A stretch of 27,589 bases of DNA from positions 1-27,589 of the forward strand of contig CAZADS010000045.1 of NCBI GenBank assembly GCA_964483985.1, written 5' to 3'. Origin of the DNA: CAZADS01 sp964483985. GTDB lineage: Bacteria; Pseudomonadota; Alphaproteobacteria; Thalassobaculales; Thalassobaculaceae. Positions 8,714 to 17,066 of this stretch are shown here, piece after piece. Every line of letters begins with the position of its first letter. The first letter of the stretch is position 1. Under the pieces are notes generated by a model. The model did not search any database, was not told where the DNA came from, and saw only the letters and a list, made by a program, of their open reading frames with translations. The translations under genes were made by a program, and so were the position numbers.

Positions 8714-8719
8714 ATTATA
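8714..8719 (-). promoter_or_regulatory. Possible -10 box of an internal ntrYX promoter
   Basis: A perfect TATAAT on the minus strand lies in the 63-base gap between ntrC and ntrY, about 38 bases before the preferred ntrY start. No convincing -35 box is seen at 16-18 bases, so an activator would be needed if it is used. This is a weak call based on one hexamer and its position. Confidence 0.3.
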
Positions 8720-8739
8720 CACAAATTTTGATAGGGAGG

Positions 8740-10182
8740 TTATTTTAGGCTGCGTACAATCGGGATGTCCAATTCTCTAATTTTTTTTCTCAAAGTGTTC
8801 CTATTTAATCCTAAAAGTTGGGCTGTCTTTAATTGATTGCCCTTTGCAACTTCAAGAGATATAGCTATTAGTGGTCGCTCCAATTCCCGAATTATACGGG
8901 CATAAAGCCCAGATGCTGGCAAAGTACCCTGATGCGCCTCAAAATAAGCTCTCAGGTGCCTTTCTATCGACTCAGCCAAATTTTCATTAGCATAGCTTTC
9001 TTCAATTAAAGAAGCTCGTGTCTGGTTCGTCAATTCAGATCTTATGATTTCAGGTCCGATGACTTCTTGTGAATATAAAGCCGAGAACCCTTTCACAAGA
9101 TTCTTTAGTTCTCTAACGTTTCCAGGCCAAGAGTAACCCATTAGCTCTCTCATTCCGTCTGAGTTAACGCTTTTTACAGGTAGTCCGTCTAAATTGGCTT
9201 TTTGACAGAAGTGGTGAATAAGATCAGGGATATCCTCTTTTCGTTCTCGAAGTGGTGGAATCCTCATTTGGACAACGTTGAGTCGATAAAATAAATCTTC
9301 GCGAAATAGTCCTTGTCGAATTAAATGCCGAAGATCCCGATGTGTAGATGCAATGATGCGAACATTTATCCGTGAAGGATCTCGTCCCTCAGAATCTTTG
9401 AACGAGCCGTCTTGAAGGAGTCGAAGAAGCCGCGTTTGGGAGTCTGGAGGCATGTCGCCAATTTCATCTAAAAATAACGTCCCATTTTGAGCCTGATAAA
9501 GTTTGCTAACATAGTCATTTATACCTACTTTGTTTTCGAGGCCAAAAATTTCATCATTTACCAAATCCTTTGGTATTGTGGACAAACTTACCGTTATAAA
9601 TGGGCCGTGTTTTCGATTACTGTAATCGTGAAGGGCTCGGGCTATTAACTCTTTCCCTGTGCCTAATTCTCCTGTAATCATGACAGTCAAGTCGGTCCCC
9701 ATCAAACGAGTCATAATGCGATAGATTTCTTGCATTGGGGCCGATCGACCTATAAAGGGCATAATTTCGTCGTCTTGTTCTCCATATCGGCCAATAATAT
9801 CTTCATTAGGTATTTTATTGCCCGATAGAGCTTTTCTGACCGTTTCGATTAATTTATTTAAGTCAAAGGGTTTGGCCAAATAATCGAAGGCTCCCCTTTC
9901 GCTCGCCTTTACAGCCGTAGGAAGTGTGTTTCGTGCACTCATTATAATTACACGCATTTCTGGTCTTATTTTGCGAATTTTGGGTAGAAGATCGAGCCCG
10001 TTTCCATCAGGCATCACGACATCGGTTATGACTAAATCTCCCTCTCCTGCTTCTATCCATCTCCATAAGTTAGCTGCTGTTCCTGTAGATCTAACTTCAA
10101 AACCTTGTTGTGAAAGCGCTTGTGACAAAACAGTTCTTATTGCCTGATCGTCATCCGCTATAAGGATAGAAGCCAAATTCAT
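8740..10182 (-). CDS. ntrC: Nitrogen regulator NtrC, lacking the GAFTGA motif
   Basis: NtrC is the response regulator of the nitrogen-limitation system and partner of NtrB. It has 480 residues, the usual length. The receiver domain has D54 in VITDVVMPDGNGLD and K104 in AKPFD. The AAA+ domain has Walker A GELGTGKE (171-178), Walker B GTLFLDEIGDMP (234-245) and the arginine-rich FREDLFYRLNV segment. The Fis-type DNA-binding end is GNQLKTAQLLGLNRNTLRKK. The GAFTGA loop is absent: the stretch after EIFG reads LENKVGINDYVSKLYQ. Rhodobacter capsulatus NtrC, which activates with the housekeeping sigma factor, also lacks it. The ATG lies two bases after the ntrB stop, so translation is probably coupled. 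Confidence 0.94.
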   Translation of the reverse strand: MNLASILIADDDQAIRTVLSQALSQQGFEVRSTGTAANLWRWIEAGEGDLVITDVVMPDGNGLDLLPKIRKIRPEMRVIIMSARNTLPTAVKASERGAFDYLAKPFDLNKLIETVRKALSGNKIPNEDIIGRYGEQDDEIMPFIGRSAPMQEIYRIMTRLMGTDLTVMITGELGTGKELIARALHDYSNRKHGPFITVSLSTIPKDLVNDEIFGLENKVGINDYVSKLYQAQNGTLFLDEIGDMPPDSQTRLLRLLQDGSFKDSEGRDPSRINVRIIASTHRDLRHLIRQGLFREDLFYRLNVVQMRIPPLRERKEDIPDLIHHFCQKANLDGLPVKSVNSDGMRELMGYSWPGNVRELKNLVKGFSALYSQEVIGPEIIRSELTNQTRASLIEESYANENLAESIERHLRAYFEAHQGTLPASGLYARIIRELERPLIAISLEVAKGNQLKTAQLLGLNRNTLRKKIRELDIPIVRSLK

Positions 10183-10184
10183 TA

Positions 10185-11339
10185 TTAACGACTCGTTTTT
10201 GTGGTCATTGTATCTACTGGCACTTTAAGCTTGGCATCAATTTCTAATTGAGATGTGGAAATAGGAAGTGAAACACTGAATGTAGTTCGTTTGGGAACTG
10301 ATTCAACTTCAATGACTCCTCCATGGTCAGCTACTGCCTTTGCGACGAATGCCAATCCTAGGCCTGGGCCTGACAACTTGGAAGTAACAAAAGGTTCAAA
10401 CAAATTGGAACGCAAATCTTCACTAATTCCTGGACCATTATCTTGGATTGAAACGAGGAGTGGTAAATGCATCCGTTCAACTGAACCTCCCACAGAGATC
10501 CGCATCCCATGTCTATATGATGTTATCAACTGAACTTCACCTCCGTTTGAGGTAACAGCTTCACAAGCATTTTCTAGCAGATTTAAAAATAATGGAATTA
10601 GGATGGCTTTGTTTCCTAGTGCAGGAGGCAGAGACGGATCATATCGCTCAAGAAAGGACACATGCTTACCAAATTTCCTAACCGCAACTTGTCTACAATG
10701 ATCAAGTACTTCGTGTATATTTATAGAGGTTTTTCGGATTGGTCGTTCGTCCGCAAAAATTTCCATTTTATCTACTAACGCACAAATACGATCGGTCTGG
10801 TTGCAGATAAGTTGTGTTAAATTTGTTTCTTTACCTCCTGTTGCGTGTTCTAGTAATTGAGCTGCACCTCTTATTCCTGCTAGGGGGTTTTTAACTTCAT
10901 GAGCTAACATTTCTGCTAGCGTAGACACGGATCGAGCCGCTCCCCGAAAAAGTAGTTGATGGCGGAGACGATAGGCTATTGAACGTTCAAACAAGGTGAT
11001 TGCAAGCTCGCCGGCATTTTCAGAGACAGGAGAAACTTGAATATTTACTAATTTTAATCCAAGACGAGGACTTTCGAGAAGGATGTCATAATCAGCAAAA
11101 CTGCTCCCCGTGTTTCGAGACATGTCCATTAAGCTGAATAATGGACTATCTGTTGGGACCAGCGAGGAAAGTTTAGTTCCGCTAAGAATACTTATACTCG
11201 TGTCAAAAAACGTTTCGGCAGCTGGATTCAGAAACTTAAATTCATCATTAGAATTTATTGTGAATACGGGATGAGCCAAGGCATTTATTACTAATGCTAA
11301 ATCCAATGAAGCGGGTGACTTTTCCAAATGTACTTTCAA
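10185..11339 (-). CDS. ntrB: Nitrogen sensor histidine kinase/phosphatase NtrB
   Basis: NtrB is the cytosolic kinase/phosphatase that sets NtrC phosphorylation, normally under PII control. The 384-residue protein has an N-terminal PAS domain (VFTINSNDEFKFLNPAAETF, about 25-120). The HisKA helix has H148 in EMLAHEVKNPLAGIRGAAQLL. The ATPase domain has NLLENACEAV, IQDNGPGI and GPGLGLAFV. The most upstream credible start is TTG at 11337-11339, 14 bases after the dusB stop, with only a weak ribosome site. No ATG is available before the PAS domain. It sits between dusB and ntrC, the order known in alphaproteobacteria as nifR3-ntrB-ntrC. No membrane segment is present. Confidence 0.95.
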   Translation of the reverse strand: MKVHLEKSPASLDLALVINALAHPVFTINSNDEFKFLNPAAETFFDTSISILSGTKLSSLVPTDSPLFSLMDMSRNTGSSFADYDILLESPRLGLKLVNIQVSPVSENAGELAITLFERSIAYRLRHQLLFRGAARSVSTLAEMLAHEVKNPLAGIRGAAQLLEHATGGKETNLTQLICNQTDRICALVDKMEIFADERPIRKTSINIHEVLDHCRQVAVRKFGKHVSFLERYDPSLPPALGNKAILIPLFLNLLENACEAVTSNGGEVQLITSYRHGMRISVGGSVERMHLPLLVSIQDNGPGISEDLRSNLFEPFVTSKLSGPGLGLAFVAKAVADHGGVIEVESVPKRTTFSVSLPISTSQLEIDAKLKVPVDTMTTKTSR

Positions 11340-11353
11340 TTTTTAGAGTCCAA

Positions 11354-12343
11354 TTACATTGCCAATATTTCAGATGCAGAATCATAAATACGTTCTATGT
11401 TCGGGACTATAGTTTCGATTTCACTGGAACAGTAAAGTTGTTGCTTAAACTTCACGGATGATGGCAAACCCCGCATATACCATCCTATATGTTTTCGTGC
11501 GACCCTTACGCCGATGAAATTTCCATAATAGCTCAACATTGAGTCCAAATGTTCCAATAAAATATTTTTTTGGTCAGATAAGCTTGGATCTGGCGTGCGA
11601 GAGCCAGTTTTAATAAAATCAATTATTTGGCGTGGAAACCATGGTTTTCCATATACGGCACGGCCAATCATAACTCCATCAGCTCCCGATAATTTTAAAC
11701 ATTGGATAGCTTCCTCGGAGCTGGTTATGTCTCCGTTTGCTATAACGGGTATTTTAACGTTGTTTTTTACTCGAGATATGAATTTCCAATCGGCGGTTCC
11801 CTTATACATTTGACATCGAGTTCTTCCATGAATGGAAACCATTTTAATACCTACGTCTTCAGCAATTCTAGCTAAATTCGGGGCATTAAGGGTTGTGCCA
11901 TCCCAACCTGTGCGCATTTTTAATGTGACTGGTACAGAAACGGATTTGACCACAGCCTGCATTATCTTATGTGCCAGACTTTCATCTTTCATTAGAGCCG
12001 CACCAGCCAGCTTGTTTACAACCTTTTTGGCAGGACATCCCATATTTATATCAATAATTGCTGCGCCACGATCAACATTAAGTTTTGCAGCTTCTGCCAT
12101 TATATAAGGATCCCAGCCTGCCAATTGAACAGATAAAGGGTATTCAGCCCAACAATTATTAGATAATTTTTTAATCTCTGATTTTATTGCATGTAACATT
12201 GCGCCACTGGCTATCATTTCAGAAACTACAAGACCAGTGCCAAATCTTTTTACTATTCTGCGAAATGGTTCATCCGTGACGCCGGACATAGGGGCTAGGA
12301 TTACCGGTGCGGTTAGCTCAATTGAGTCGATTAAAATGCCCAT
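11354..12343 (-). CDS. dusB: tRNA-dihydrouridine synthase DusB (NifR3)
   Basis: DusB is an FMN- and NADPH-dependent enzyme that reduces uridines in the tRNA D-loop. The 329-residue protein shows the family signatures in order: LAPMSGVTDEPFR at the FMN-binding start, the catalytic-cysteine motif DINMGCPAKKVVNKLAGAAL, VTLKMRTGWD, SIHGRTRCQMYKGTADW, PVIANGDI and GADGVMIGRAVYGKPWF. The ATG at 12341-12343 gives a normal N-terminus. It is the first gene of the dusB-ntrBC block, with 14 bases to ntrB. The 83-base gap upstream separates it from the YpjD-like gene and probably holds the promoter, though no strong box was found there. Confidence 0.96.
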   Translation of the reverse strand: MGILIDSIELTAPVILAPMSGVTDEPFRRIVKRFGTGLVVSEMIASGAMLHAIKSEIKKLSNNCWAEYPLSVQLAGWDPYIMAEAAKLNVDRGAAIIDINMGCPAKKVVNKLAGAALMKDESLAHKIMQAVVKSVSVPVTLKMRTGWDGTTLNAPNLARIAEDVGIKMVSIHGRTRCQMYKGTADWKFISRVKNNVKIPVIANGDITSSEEAIQCLKLSGADGVMIGRAVYGKPWFPRQIIDFIKTGSRTPDPSLSDQKNILLEHLDSMLSYYGNFIGVRVARKHIGWYMRGLPSSVKFKQQLYCSSEIETIVPNIERIYDSASEILAM

Positions 12344-12426
12344 ATTTTCAGCATGTTTTAAATTTGCCTATCAAATAATCAATTTACACCTATTGCGCAC
12401 TAAAACAAGAACCAAAATAGAAAAGA

Positions 12427-13224
12427 TCATAAAATGAATTCAGTTATGAATTTTACTCCAGGATACGCTAAAGTAAGCAATAAATACGCGGCTAAAATTA
12501 ATCTTGCAGCCGAAGGGCCCCTTGTCCCAGTTTTTAAATGCGTAAAAATAAGGCCTAAGAGGATTAAAAAACCCATAATGGCTAAAATGCTCTTGTGGTT
12601 GAAAATAAAAAATAACCCCGATTGAAAAAATAGAAGAACTGTGCCCGAGGCCAAGCCAATACCTAAAACTACAGCAGATAATTTAAGTAGTTTGAGTTGC
12701 AAAACGTCCATTTCCAGGATCGCTGGCAAAAGTTTGGCGAATTCATTATTTGTTTTCTTTTTTAAAACTCTTTGTTTAAGGGTAACTGATACCCCAGCAA
12801 TGGCTGCCAAGGTAACTAAACTGTATGTGATAACTGAAATAATAACATGAGGAATAAACCACATTTTATTGGTTTCTAATACTATCTTAGGGTTTGTGGA
12901 TGGTTCAAATAAAATGGCTAAAATACCCAACAACATTAAATAAGGAAAAAGAATTACTGTTAGCTTTAACGCTGGGGAAAAACGCAAACATATAATAAAA
13001 AATATTATCAAGCAGGTGGATATAGAAATCCATAAGGTCGTTGAAAAATCGGTATGCCAGTGGTTAATAACTGAAATAAAAGACTTTAAAGAGACTACTA
13101 ATGTAGCAAGTATCAATAAAATCCATTGGATAAAGCTTTTTCCGTTCGAATTGCGGAACGCCAATAAAGAGGCTGGTATAAGAGCGAATAAAGCTGTCAG
13201 GCTAAAGATCAAAGACAGAGACAT
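12427..13224 (-). CDS. CcsA/YpjD-like membrane protein (cytochrome c assembly superfamily)
   Basis: This 265-residue, very hydrophobic protein has about eight membrane segments. Length and C-terminus (ending AYPGVKFITEFIL) resemble the YpjD branch of the CcsA/CcmC superfamily, whose members handle haem. Two histidines fit the superfamily's haem-ligand positions: H126 in WFIPHVIIS and H210 in FNHKSILAI. The segment LLPAILEMDVLQLKLLKLS is also typical of YpjD-like proteins. The WWD loop of true CcsA/CcmC was not recognised, so a role in cytochrome c maturation is uncertain. It lies between dusB and ispDF, genes that usually face each other directly. Its start is 65 bases from the divergent ispDF start, so the two share a promoter region. 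AT-content and codon use look like the neighbours. Confidence 0.75.
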   Translation of the reverse strand: MSLSLIFSLTALFALIPASLLAFRNSNGKSFIQWILLILATLVVSLKSFISVINHWHTDFSTTLWISISTCLIIFFIICLRFSPALKLTVILFPYLMLLGILAILFEPSTNPKIVLETNKMWFIPHVIISVITYSLVTLAAIAGVSVTLKQRVLKKKTNNEFAKLLPAILEMDVLQLKLLKLSAVVLGIGLASGTVLLFFQSGLFFIFNHKSILAIMGFLILLGLIFTHLKTGTRGPSAARLILAAYLLLTLAYPGVKFITEFIL

Positions 13225-13289
13225 AAAATACTTATATCATGCTTATTTGTCTTTAACCCTACGAAAAAACTAAGAAATATTACAGAAAA

Positions 13290-14474
13290 ATGATAGCAAA
13301 AAATAAGGCCTGTTTTGGTTTGATAATGGCGGCTGGGGCGGGCTCGAGAATAGGTGGTCAAATACCAAAGCAATATCTTAGTTTATCTGAAGAGACTATA
13401 ATTACATATTCAATTAAGTCTTTATTAGCACATCCTCTCGTTTCGGATGTTGTGGTAGTGATAGCATCTGATCACGAAAAATGGTTTACCGAATGTTGCT
13501 CTAATCTGCCAATTTTAAAAACAGTCATTGGAGGTCAGAGTCGCCAAGAATCCGTTTTAAAAGGCTTAACAGCTCTCCAACAACATCAACCTGATTATGT
13601 TTTAATTCACGATGCCGCTCGCCCATTTTTATCTTTTGATGTCATTGGAAGAGTATTAGAAGGTCTAAAACATTACCCAGCAGTACTTCCGGTTTTACCG
13701 GTTTTTGATACGTTGAAAGAAATAGATTCGGGTTTAGTAAAAGGTACATTGGATCGAACGAAATTCGCCTTTGCACAAACCCCCCAAGGGTTTGAATTTT
13801 CAAGTATTTTAGAAGCACATCAAAAAGGTATAGCTGAGCAATTAACCGACGACGTTGCAGCCATGGAACTACTAGATCTTCCTATCGGTACTGTTGCTGG
13901 GGAAGAATCACTGTTCAAAATTACCTCTTTATCAGATTTGGAAAAGGCGGAAAATTATATGAGCATGAAATGTGAATACAGAACCGGCATTGGATTTGAC
14001 GTGCACTCTTTTGGGCCGGGGAATTTTGTTACAATTTGTGGTGTTCCAATTCCTCATAACAGATCTTTGATCGGTCATTCAGATGCCGATGTGGGAATGC
14101 ATGCATTAACAGATGCTATTCTTGGAGCTATAGCATGCGGCGATATCGGCTTGCATTTTCCGCCATCGGATGATTCGTGGAAGAAAGCTGATTCTCAAAT
14201 ATTTTTGCGTCACGCTTGTGATCTCTTGAAACAAAGGAAAGGGAAAATCATAAATGCGGACCTAATTATTACTTGCGAGCAGCCAAAAATTAGCCCCTTT
14301 CGAACCCGTATGTGTCAAGAAATTTCCGAAATAATTGGAATTACTTATAATAGAATAAATGTAAAGGCCACCACAACAGAGGGTTTGGGATTCTTGGGCC
14401 GTAGAGAAGGTATTGCGGCGCAAGCCAACGTATCTATACGCCTCCCTATTAGTGATGAAATTTATCGAATTTAG
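13290..14474 (+). CDS. ispDF: Bifunctional IspD/IspF enzyme of the non-mevalonate isoprenoid pathway
   Basis: This 394-residue fusion carries out two steps of the MEP pathway. The IspD half (about 5-225) makes CDP-methylerythritol, and the IspF half (about 231-388) forms the cyclic diphosphate. The IspD nucleotide-binding loop is IMAAGAGSRIGGQIPKQYL, followed by GGQSRQESV, IHDAARPF and FAQTPQGF. IspF shows TGIGFDVHSF with metal ligands D237 and H239, GHSDADVGMHALTDAILGA with H271, and TTTEGLGFLGR near the end. The fusion is common in alphaproteobacteria. The ATG at 13290 has no strong ribosome site. Its end overlaps the pgpA start by 20 bases. Confidence 0.97.
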   Translation: MIAKNKACFGLIMAAGAGSRIGGQIPKQYLSLSEETIITYSIKSLLAHPLVSDVVVVIASDHEKWFTECCSNLPILKTVIGGQSRQESVLKGLTALQQHQPDYVLIHDAARPFLSFDVIGRVLEGLKHYPAVLPVLPVFDTLKEIDSGLVKGTLDRTKFAFAQTPQGFEFSSILEAHQKGIAEQLTDDVAAMELLDLPIGTVAGEESLFKITSLSDLEKAENYMSMKCEYRTGIGFDVHSFGPGNFVTICGVPIPHNRSLIGHSDADVGMHALTDAILGAIACGDIGLHFPPSDDSWKKADSQIFLRHACDLLKQRKGKIINADLIITCEQPKISPFRTRMCQEISEIIGITYNRINVKATTTEGLGFLGRREGIAAQANVSIRLPISDEIYRI

Positions 14475-14940
14475 ATTAATTGATATTCAGGCATTACTTG
14501 CTACGCTTGGCGGAATTGGGTTTTTACCAAAAGCTCCAGGCAGCTGGGCGTCGTTGTTAGGTGTTATTTTGGGATGGTTTATCACTGACTTAGGTGGCTT
14601 ACCGGTATTATTATGTTTTATAATAGTTACTTTTATTATTGGGATGTGGGCGTCAAGCGGCTATTCTTGCAAAATTGATAATCCTGACCCAGGCTCCTGT
14701 GTAATAGATGAATTGGTAGGGCAATGGGTAGTTCTTTTGGTGATACCGCTTGATTTTTTTTATTATGTTGTTGCCTTTATAACATTTCGGGTTTTTGACA
14801 TAGTAAAAATTTGGCCTGCAAGTTGGGCTGACCGAAATATCAAAGGTGGTTTTGGAATAATGTTGGATGATATAATTTCCGGAATCCAAAGCGCAATATT
14901 AATCCTAGTTACGTCATGGTTTTTGCAGTTAAATTATTAA
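14455..14940 (+). CDS. pgpA: Phosphatidylglycerophosphatase A
   Basis: PgpA dephosphorylates phosphatidylglycerol phosphate in the inner membrane, the last step of phosphatidylglycerol synthesis. I use the ATG at 14455 (161 residues, beginning MKFIEFRLIDIQ). The upstream in-frame extension reads through the end of ispDF and is not PgpA-like. Signatures are GGIGFLPKAPGSWASLLGV, the acidic DPGSCVIDELVGQWV motif, FRVFDIVKIWPASW and KGGFGIMLDDIISGI. Three or four hydrophobic segments fit the family. It overlaps ispDF by 20 bases and should be translationally coupled to it. Confidence 0.94.
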   Translation: MKFIEFRLIDIQALLATLGGIGFLPKAPGSWASLLGVILGWFITDLGGLPVLLCFIIVTFIIGMWASSGYSCKIDNPDPGSCVIDELVGQWVVLLVIPLDFFYYVVAFITFRVFDIVKIWPASWADRNIKGGFGIMLDDIISGIQSAILILVTSWFLQLNY

Positions 14941-15004
14941 ATTAAAATTAAACTCTAGCGGTACTAGCAATTATTGGACGATATTATTAATTGAGATATA
15001 TGAT

Positions 15005-15505
15005 ATGGGGCTGTTCTCTCCGACTTTGATTGATCTCGCTAGACGTTTAATAGACGTTAGTCTTAAAACAAATTCTAAGATTGTTACCTCGGAAAGTTGC
15101 ACCGGCGGTTTAATAGCTGCTTGCTTGACAGAAATTTCAGGATCGTCTCAAGTCTTCGATAGGAGTTTTATAGCCTATTCCAATGAAGCGAAGACCGAGA
15201 TGCTTGGTGTCCCAAGTAAAGTCCTGACAAGACACGGCGCAGTGAGCGAACAGGTTGCTATGGCGATGGCTAGCGGGGCCCTCGCCCGATCTCATGCAAC
15301 GATCTCTATAGCTGTTACTGGAATAGCTGGCCCCAGAGGTGGATCGCTTAATAAACCCGTAGGTTTAGTTCATATTTATTATGTTGATAGGAGTTTAAAC
15401 ACCGCACACCTTGAAAAGGTTATTTGTGGAAATCGGCAGGCAGTGAGAATGGAAACAGTTCATTTAGCTCTTAATCTCTGCCACGAACAAATTAGTATTA
15501 ATTAA
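15005..15505 (+). CDS. pncC: Nicotinamide-nucleotide amidohydrolase PncC (CinA C-terminal domain only)
   Basis: PncC deamidates nicotinamide mononucleotide to nicotinate mononucleotide, recycling the product of DNA ligase and other NAD-consuming reactions. The 166-residue protein is only the CinA C-terminal domain: VTSESCTGGLIAACLTEISG, FIAYSNEAKTEMLGV, HGAVSEQVA and VTGIAGPRGGSLNKPVGLV. The MoaB-like N-terminal half of full CinA is absent, as is usual for alphaproteobacteria with this gene order. The ATG at 15005 has no clear ribosome site; a downstream start would cut the first helix. It ends five bases from the convergent methylisocitrate lyase-like gene. Confidence 0.93.
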   Translation: MGLFSPTLIDLARRLIDVSLKTNSKIVTSESCTGGLIAACLTEISGSSQVFDRSFIAYSNEAKTEMLGVPSKVLTRHGAVSEQVAMAMASGALARSHATISIAVTGIAGPRGGSLNKPVGLVHIYYVDRSLNTAHLEKVICGNRQAVRMETVHLALNLCHEQISIN

Positions 15506-15506
15506 T

Positions 15507-15520
15507 GTATTATTTAATAC
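15507..15520. other. Short inverted repeat between convergent genes
   Basis: GTATTA-TT-TAATAC forms a perfect six-base inverted repeat exactly between the converging stop codons of pncC (15505) and the lyase gene (15510). It is AT-only apart from the outer pairs and lacks a long T run. At best it is a weak bidirectional terminator. Confidence 0.3.
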
Positions 15521-16424
15521 GTTTATCATCAGGAACTATGCTTAGCGAAATGGTTTTATCCAGTATTTCATAGTCATGGTAACCAATAGTATTATAAATA
15601 TTTTTACGGGTCATGAGGTTATCCAAGTAATCCTTTTGCCCACCTTTCATAGCTAAATGGGAATAGAGTTTCCTGACAGCTTCCGCCTCGCATCTAAGCG
15701 ATGAAACAGGCCAAATAACCAATTTAAACCCTAATTCCTCAAATTCAATGTGCGTTAAATAAGGAGTCTTTCCAAACTCTGTCATATTGACTAATGTTGG
15801 TGCTTTAACGGATTTGTTAAAGATTTTCATATCTTCGATTGAAGTTATTGCTTCCGGAAAAATGACATCTGCACCGGCTTCAATATATAAATTTGCTCTA
15901 CGTATGGTTGATGAAAGACCTTCCGAAGCCATAGCATCAGTCCTTGCAATTATCCGCAAATGATTCCGAGTCGTTCGGGCTGCAGCTATTTTTGCTGCCA
16001 TAGATTCTGGGTCATTTAAAAGCTTATCTGATAGATGCCCGCATTTTTTTGGCAAAATTTGGTCCTCTAGTTGAACGGCTGCTGCCCCAGCAATTTCTAA
16101 ATCTTGTACAAGCCGCATAACGTTTAATGCTTCTCCATAGCCCGTGTCACCATCTACAATTAAAGGTAATTGAGTGGATCGCGTAATTGCTCGAACAAAA
16201 ACTAAAAGTTCGTCGGGTGTGATCATTCCCAAGTCAGGTAACCCTAAACTCGCGGATAATGCTCCTCCGGATAGATACAGAGCTTGAAACCCTTCCTTTT
16301 TAGCCAGCAGTCCAGCCAAAGCATTATGAGCTCCTGGGACTGGCAGAATCCCAGGTTGCAGCCAAAGGTTTTCAAGACAATCACCAGGAAGTTCCTTACT
16401 TTGGGAAGTATTGAACCATGTCAT
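15510..16424 (-). CDS. prpB: 2-methylisocitrate lyase-like enzyme (isocitrate lyase/PEP mutase superfamily)
   Basis: This 304-residue enzyme probably cleaves 2-methylisocitrate to pyruvate and succinate, the last step of the propionate methylcitrate cycle. It aligns by eye with PrpB along its whole length: ALYLSGGALSASLGLPDLGM, the metal-binding VDGDTGYGEA (D91, D93), LEDQILPKKCGHLSDK with catalytic C128, RTDAMASEGL, ADVIFPEA, VNMTEFGKTP and the C-terminal MTRKNIYNTIGYHDYE. No prpC, prpD or acn gene lies nearby, so an oxaloacetate or related lyase activity remains possible. The ATG at 16422-16424 has AAGGA about ten bases upstream. It is divergent from the Mrp operon and convergent with pncC. 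Confidence 0.78.
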   Translation of the reverse strand: MTWFNTSQSKELPGDCLENLWLQPGILPVPGAHNALAGLLAKKEGFQALYLSGGALSASLGLPDLGMITPDELLVFVRAITRSTQLPLIVDGDTGYGEALNVMRLVQDLEIAGAAAVQLEDQILPKKCGHLSDKLLNDPESMAAKIAAARTTRNHLRIIARTDAMASEGLSSTIRRANLYIEAGADVIFPEAITSIEDMKIFNKSVKAPTLVNMTEFGKTPYLTHIEFEELGFKLVIWPVSSLRCEAEAVRKLYSHLAMKGGQKDYLDNLMTRKNIYNTIGYHDYEILDKTISLSIVPDDKRIK

Positions 16425-16589
16425 AGTTCGAGTATCCTTTTTTTTCAGATTCTTGCTATAAGTTTAAACTAGTACACTGAGGGTTGGCCAAAAAGGCTAA
16501 ATATGTGATCAAAAAGTACTGCTGATATCAGTGAATTAATGTTAAGTCGTCTTTATCTAAGAAAATTGTGTAAAAGGAGCATAGGGCTG
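16425..16589. promoter_or_regulatory. Divergent control region between the lyase gene and the Mrp operon
   Basis: This 165-base gap must hold the promoters of two divergent transcripts. It contains two perfect 10-base palindromes, AGTTTAAACT (16461-16470) and CTGATATCAG (16522-16531). It also holds a six-base stem (TTGGCC/GGCTAA, one wobble pair) with an AAAAA loop near 16484-16500. No -35/-10 pair was good enough to name. The palindromes are candidate operators only. Confidence 0.35.
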
Positions 16590-17063
16590 ATGTTTAATGT
16601 CGTCGGATTGGGCGGCAGTCTAATAGCGTTCTGGCTGCTAATGTCAGGGCACTACGGGCTATTGCTATTAACACTAGGGGGCGCGTCTATTTTGTTAGTC
16701 CTTTATATAACGCACCGGATGGACCAGATTGATAACGATACGTTTCCTTTCAATTTTAAACCGGGTATTTTTAAATATTGGGCATGGTTGGGAAAGGAGA
16801 TATTTAAGGCAAACTTAGATGTCGCAAAAGTTGTCCTTTCTCCAAAAATGGCCTTGTCGCCAAGCCTCATACGCATTAAAGCTTCGCAAAAAACCGATCT
16901 TGGCGTAGTGATTTTTGCTAACTCAATCACGTTGACACCGGGCACTGTATCAATAGATCTTGAGGGGAACGAAATAATCGTCCACGCCCTTACACGAAAT
17001 TTAGCAGAAGATTTGCAAAAAGGTATCATGGATAAGCGAGTAACAGCCTTGGAAGAAGTTTGA
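16590..17063 (+). CDS. mrpE: Mrp-type Na+/H+ antiporter subunit E
   Basis: MrpE (MnhE) is a small membrane subunit of the multisubunit monovalent cation/proton antiporter. I start it at the ATG at 16590 (157 residues, MFNVVGLGGSLIAFWLLMSG). The first membrane helix of the family begins only a few residues after the start, and AAAAGGAG lies about ten bases upstream. An in-frame ATG at 16539 would add 17 basic residues and has no ribosome site. Two hydrophobic segments are followed by a soluble domain containing MALSPSLIRIKASQ, FANSITLTPGTVSID and EIIVHALTRN, typical of MrpE. It is the first gene of a ten-gene operon and lies three bases from mrpF. Confidence 0.92.
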   Translation: MFNVVGLGGSLIAFWLLMSGHYGLLLLTLGGASILLVLYITHRMDQIDNDTFPFNFKPGIFKYWAWLGKEIFKANLDVAKVVLSPKMALSPSLIRIKASQKTDLGVVIFANSITLTPGTVSIDLEGNEIIVHALTRNLAEDLQKGIMDKRVTALEEV

Positions 17064-17066
17064 TTT

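Noticed and set aside
14653..14889. Minus-strand open frame of 78 residues opposite pgpA
   Set aside because: pgpA has all family motifs on the plus strand; the opposite frame has no ribosome site and no recognisable protein.
16484..16500. Stem TTGGCC/GGCTAA with AAAAA loop as a terminator
   Set aside because: The stem is six pairs with one wobble and is not followed by a T run; it lies between divergent genes, where no terminator is needed.
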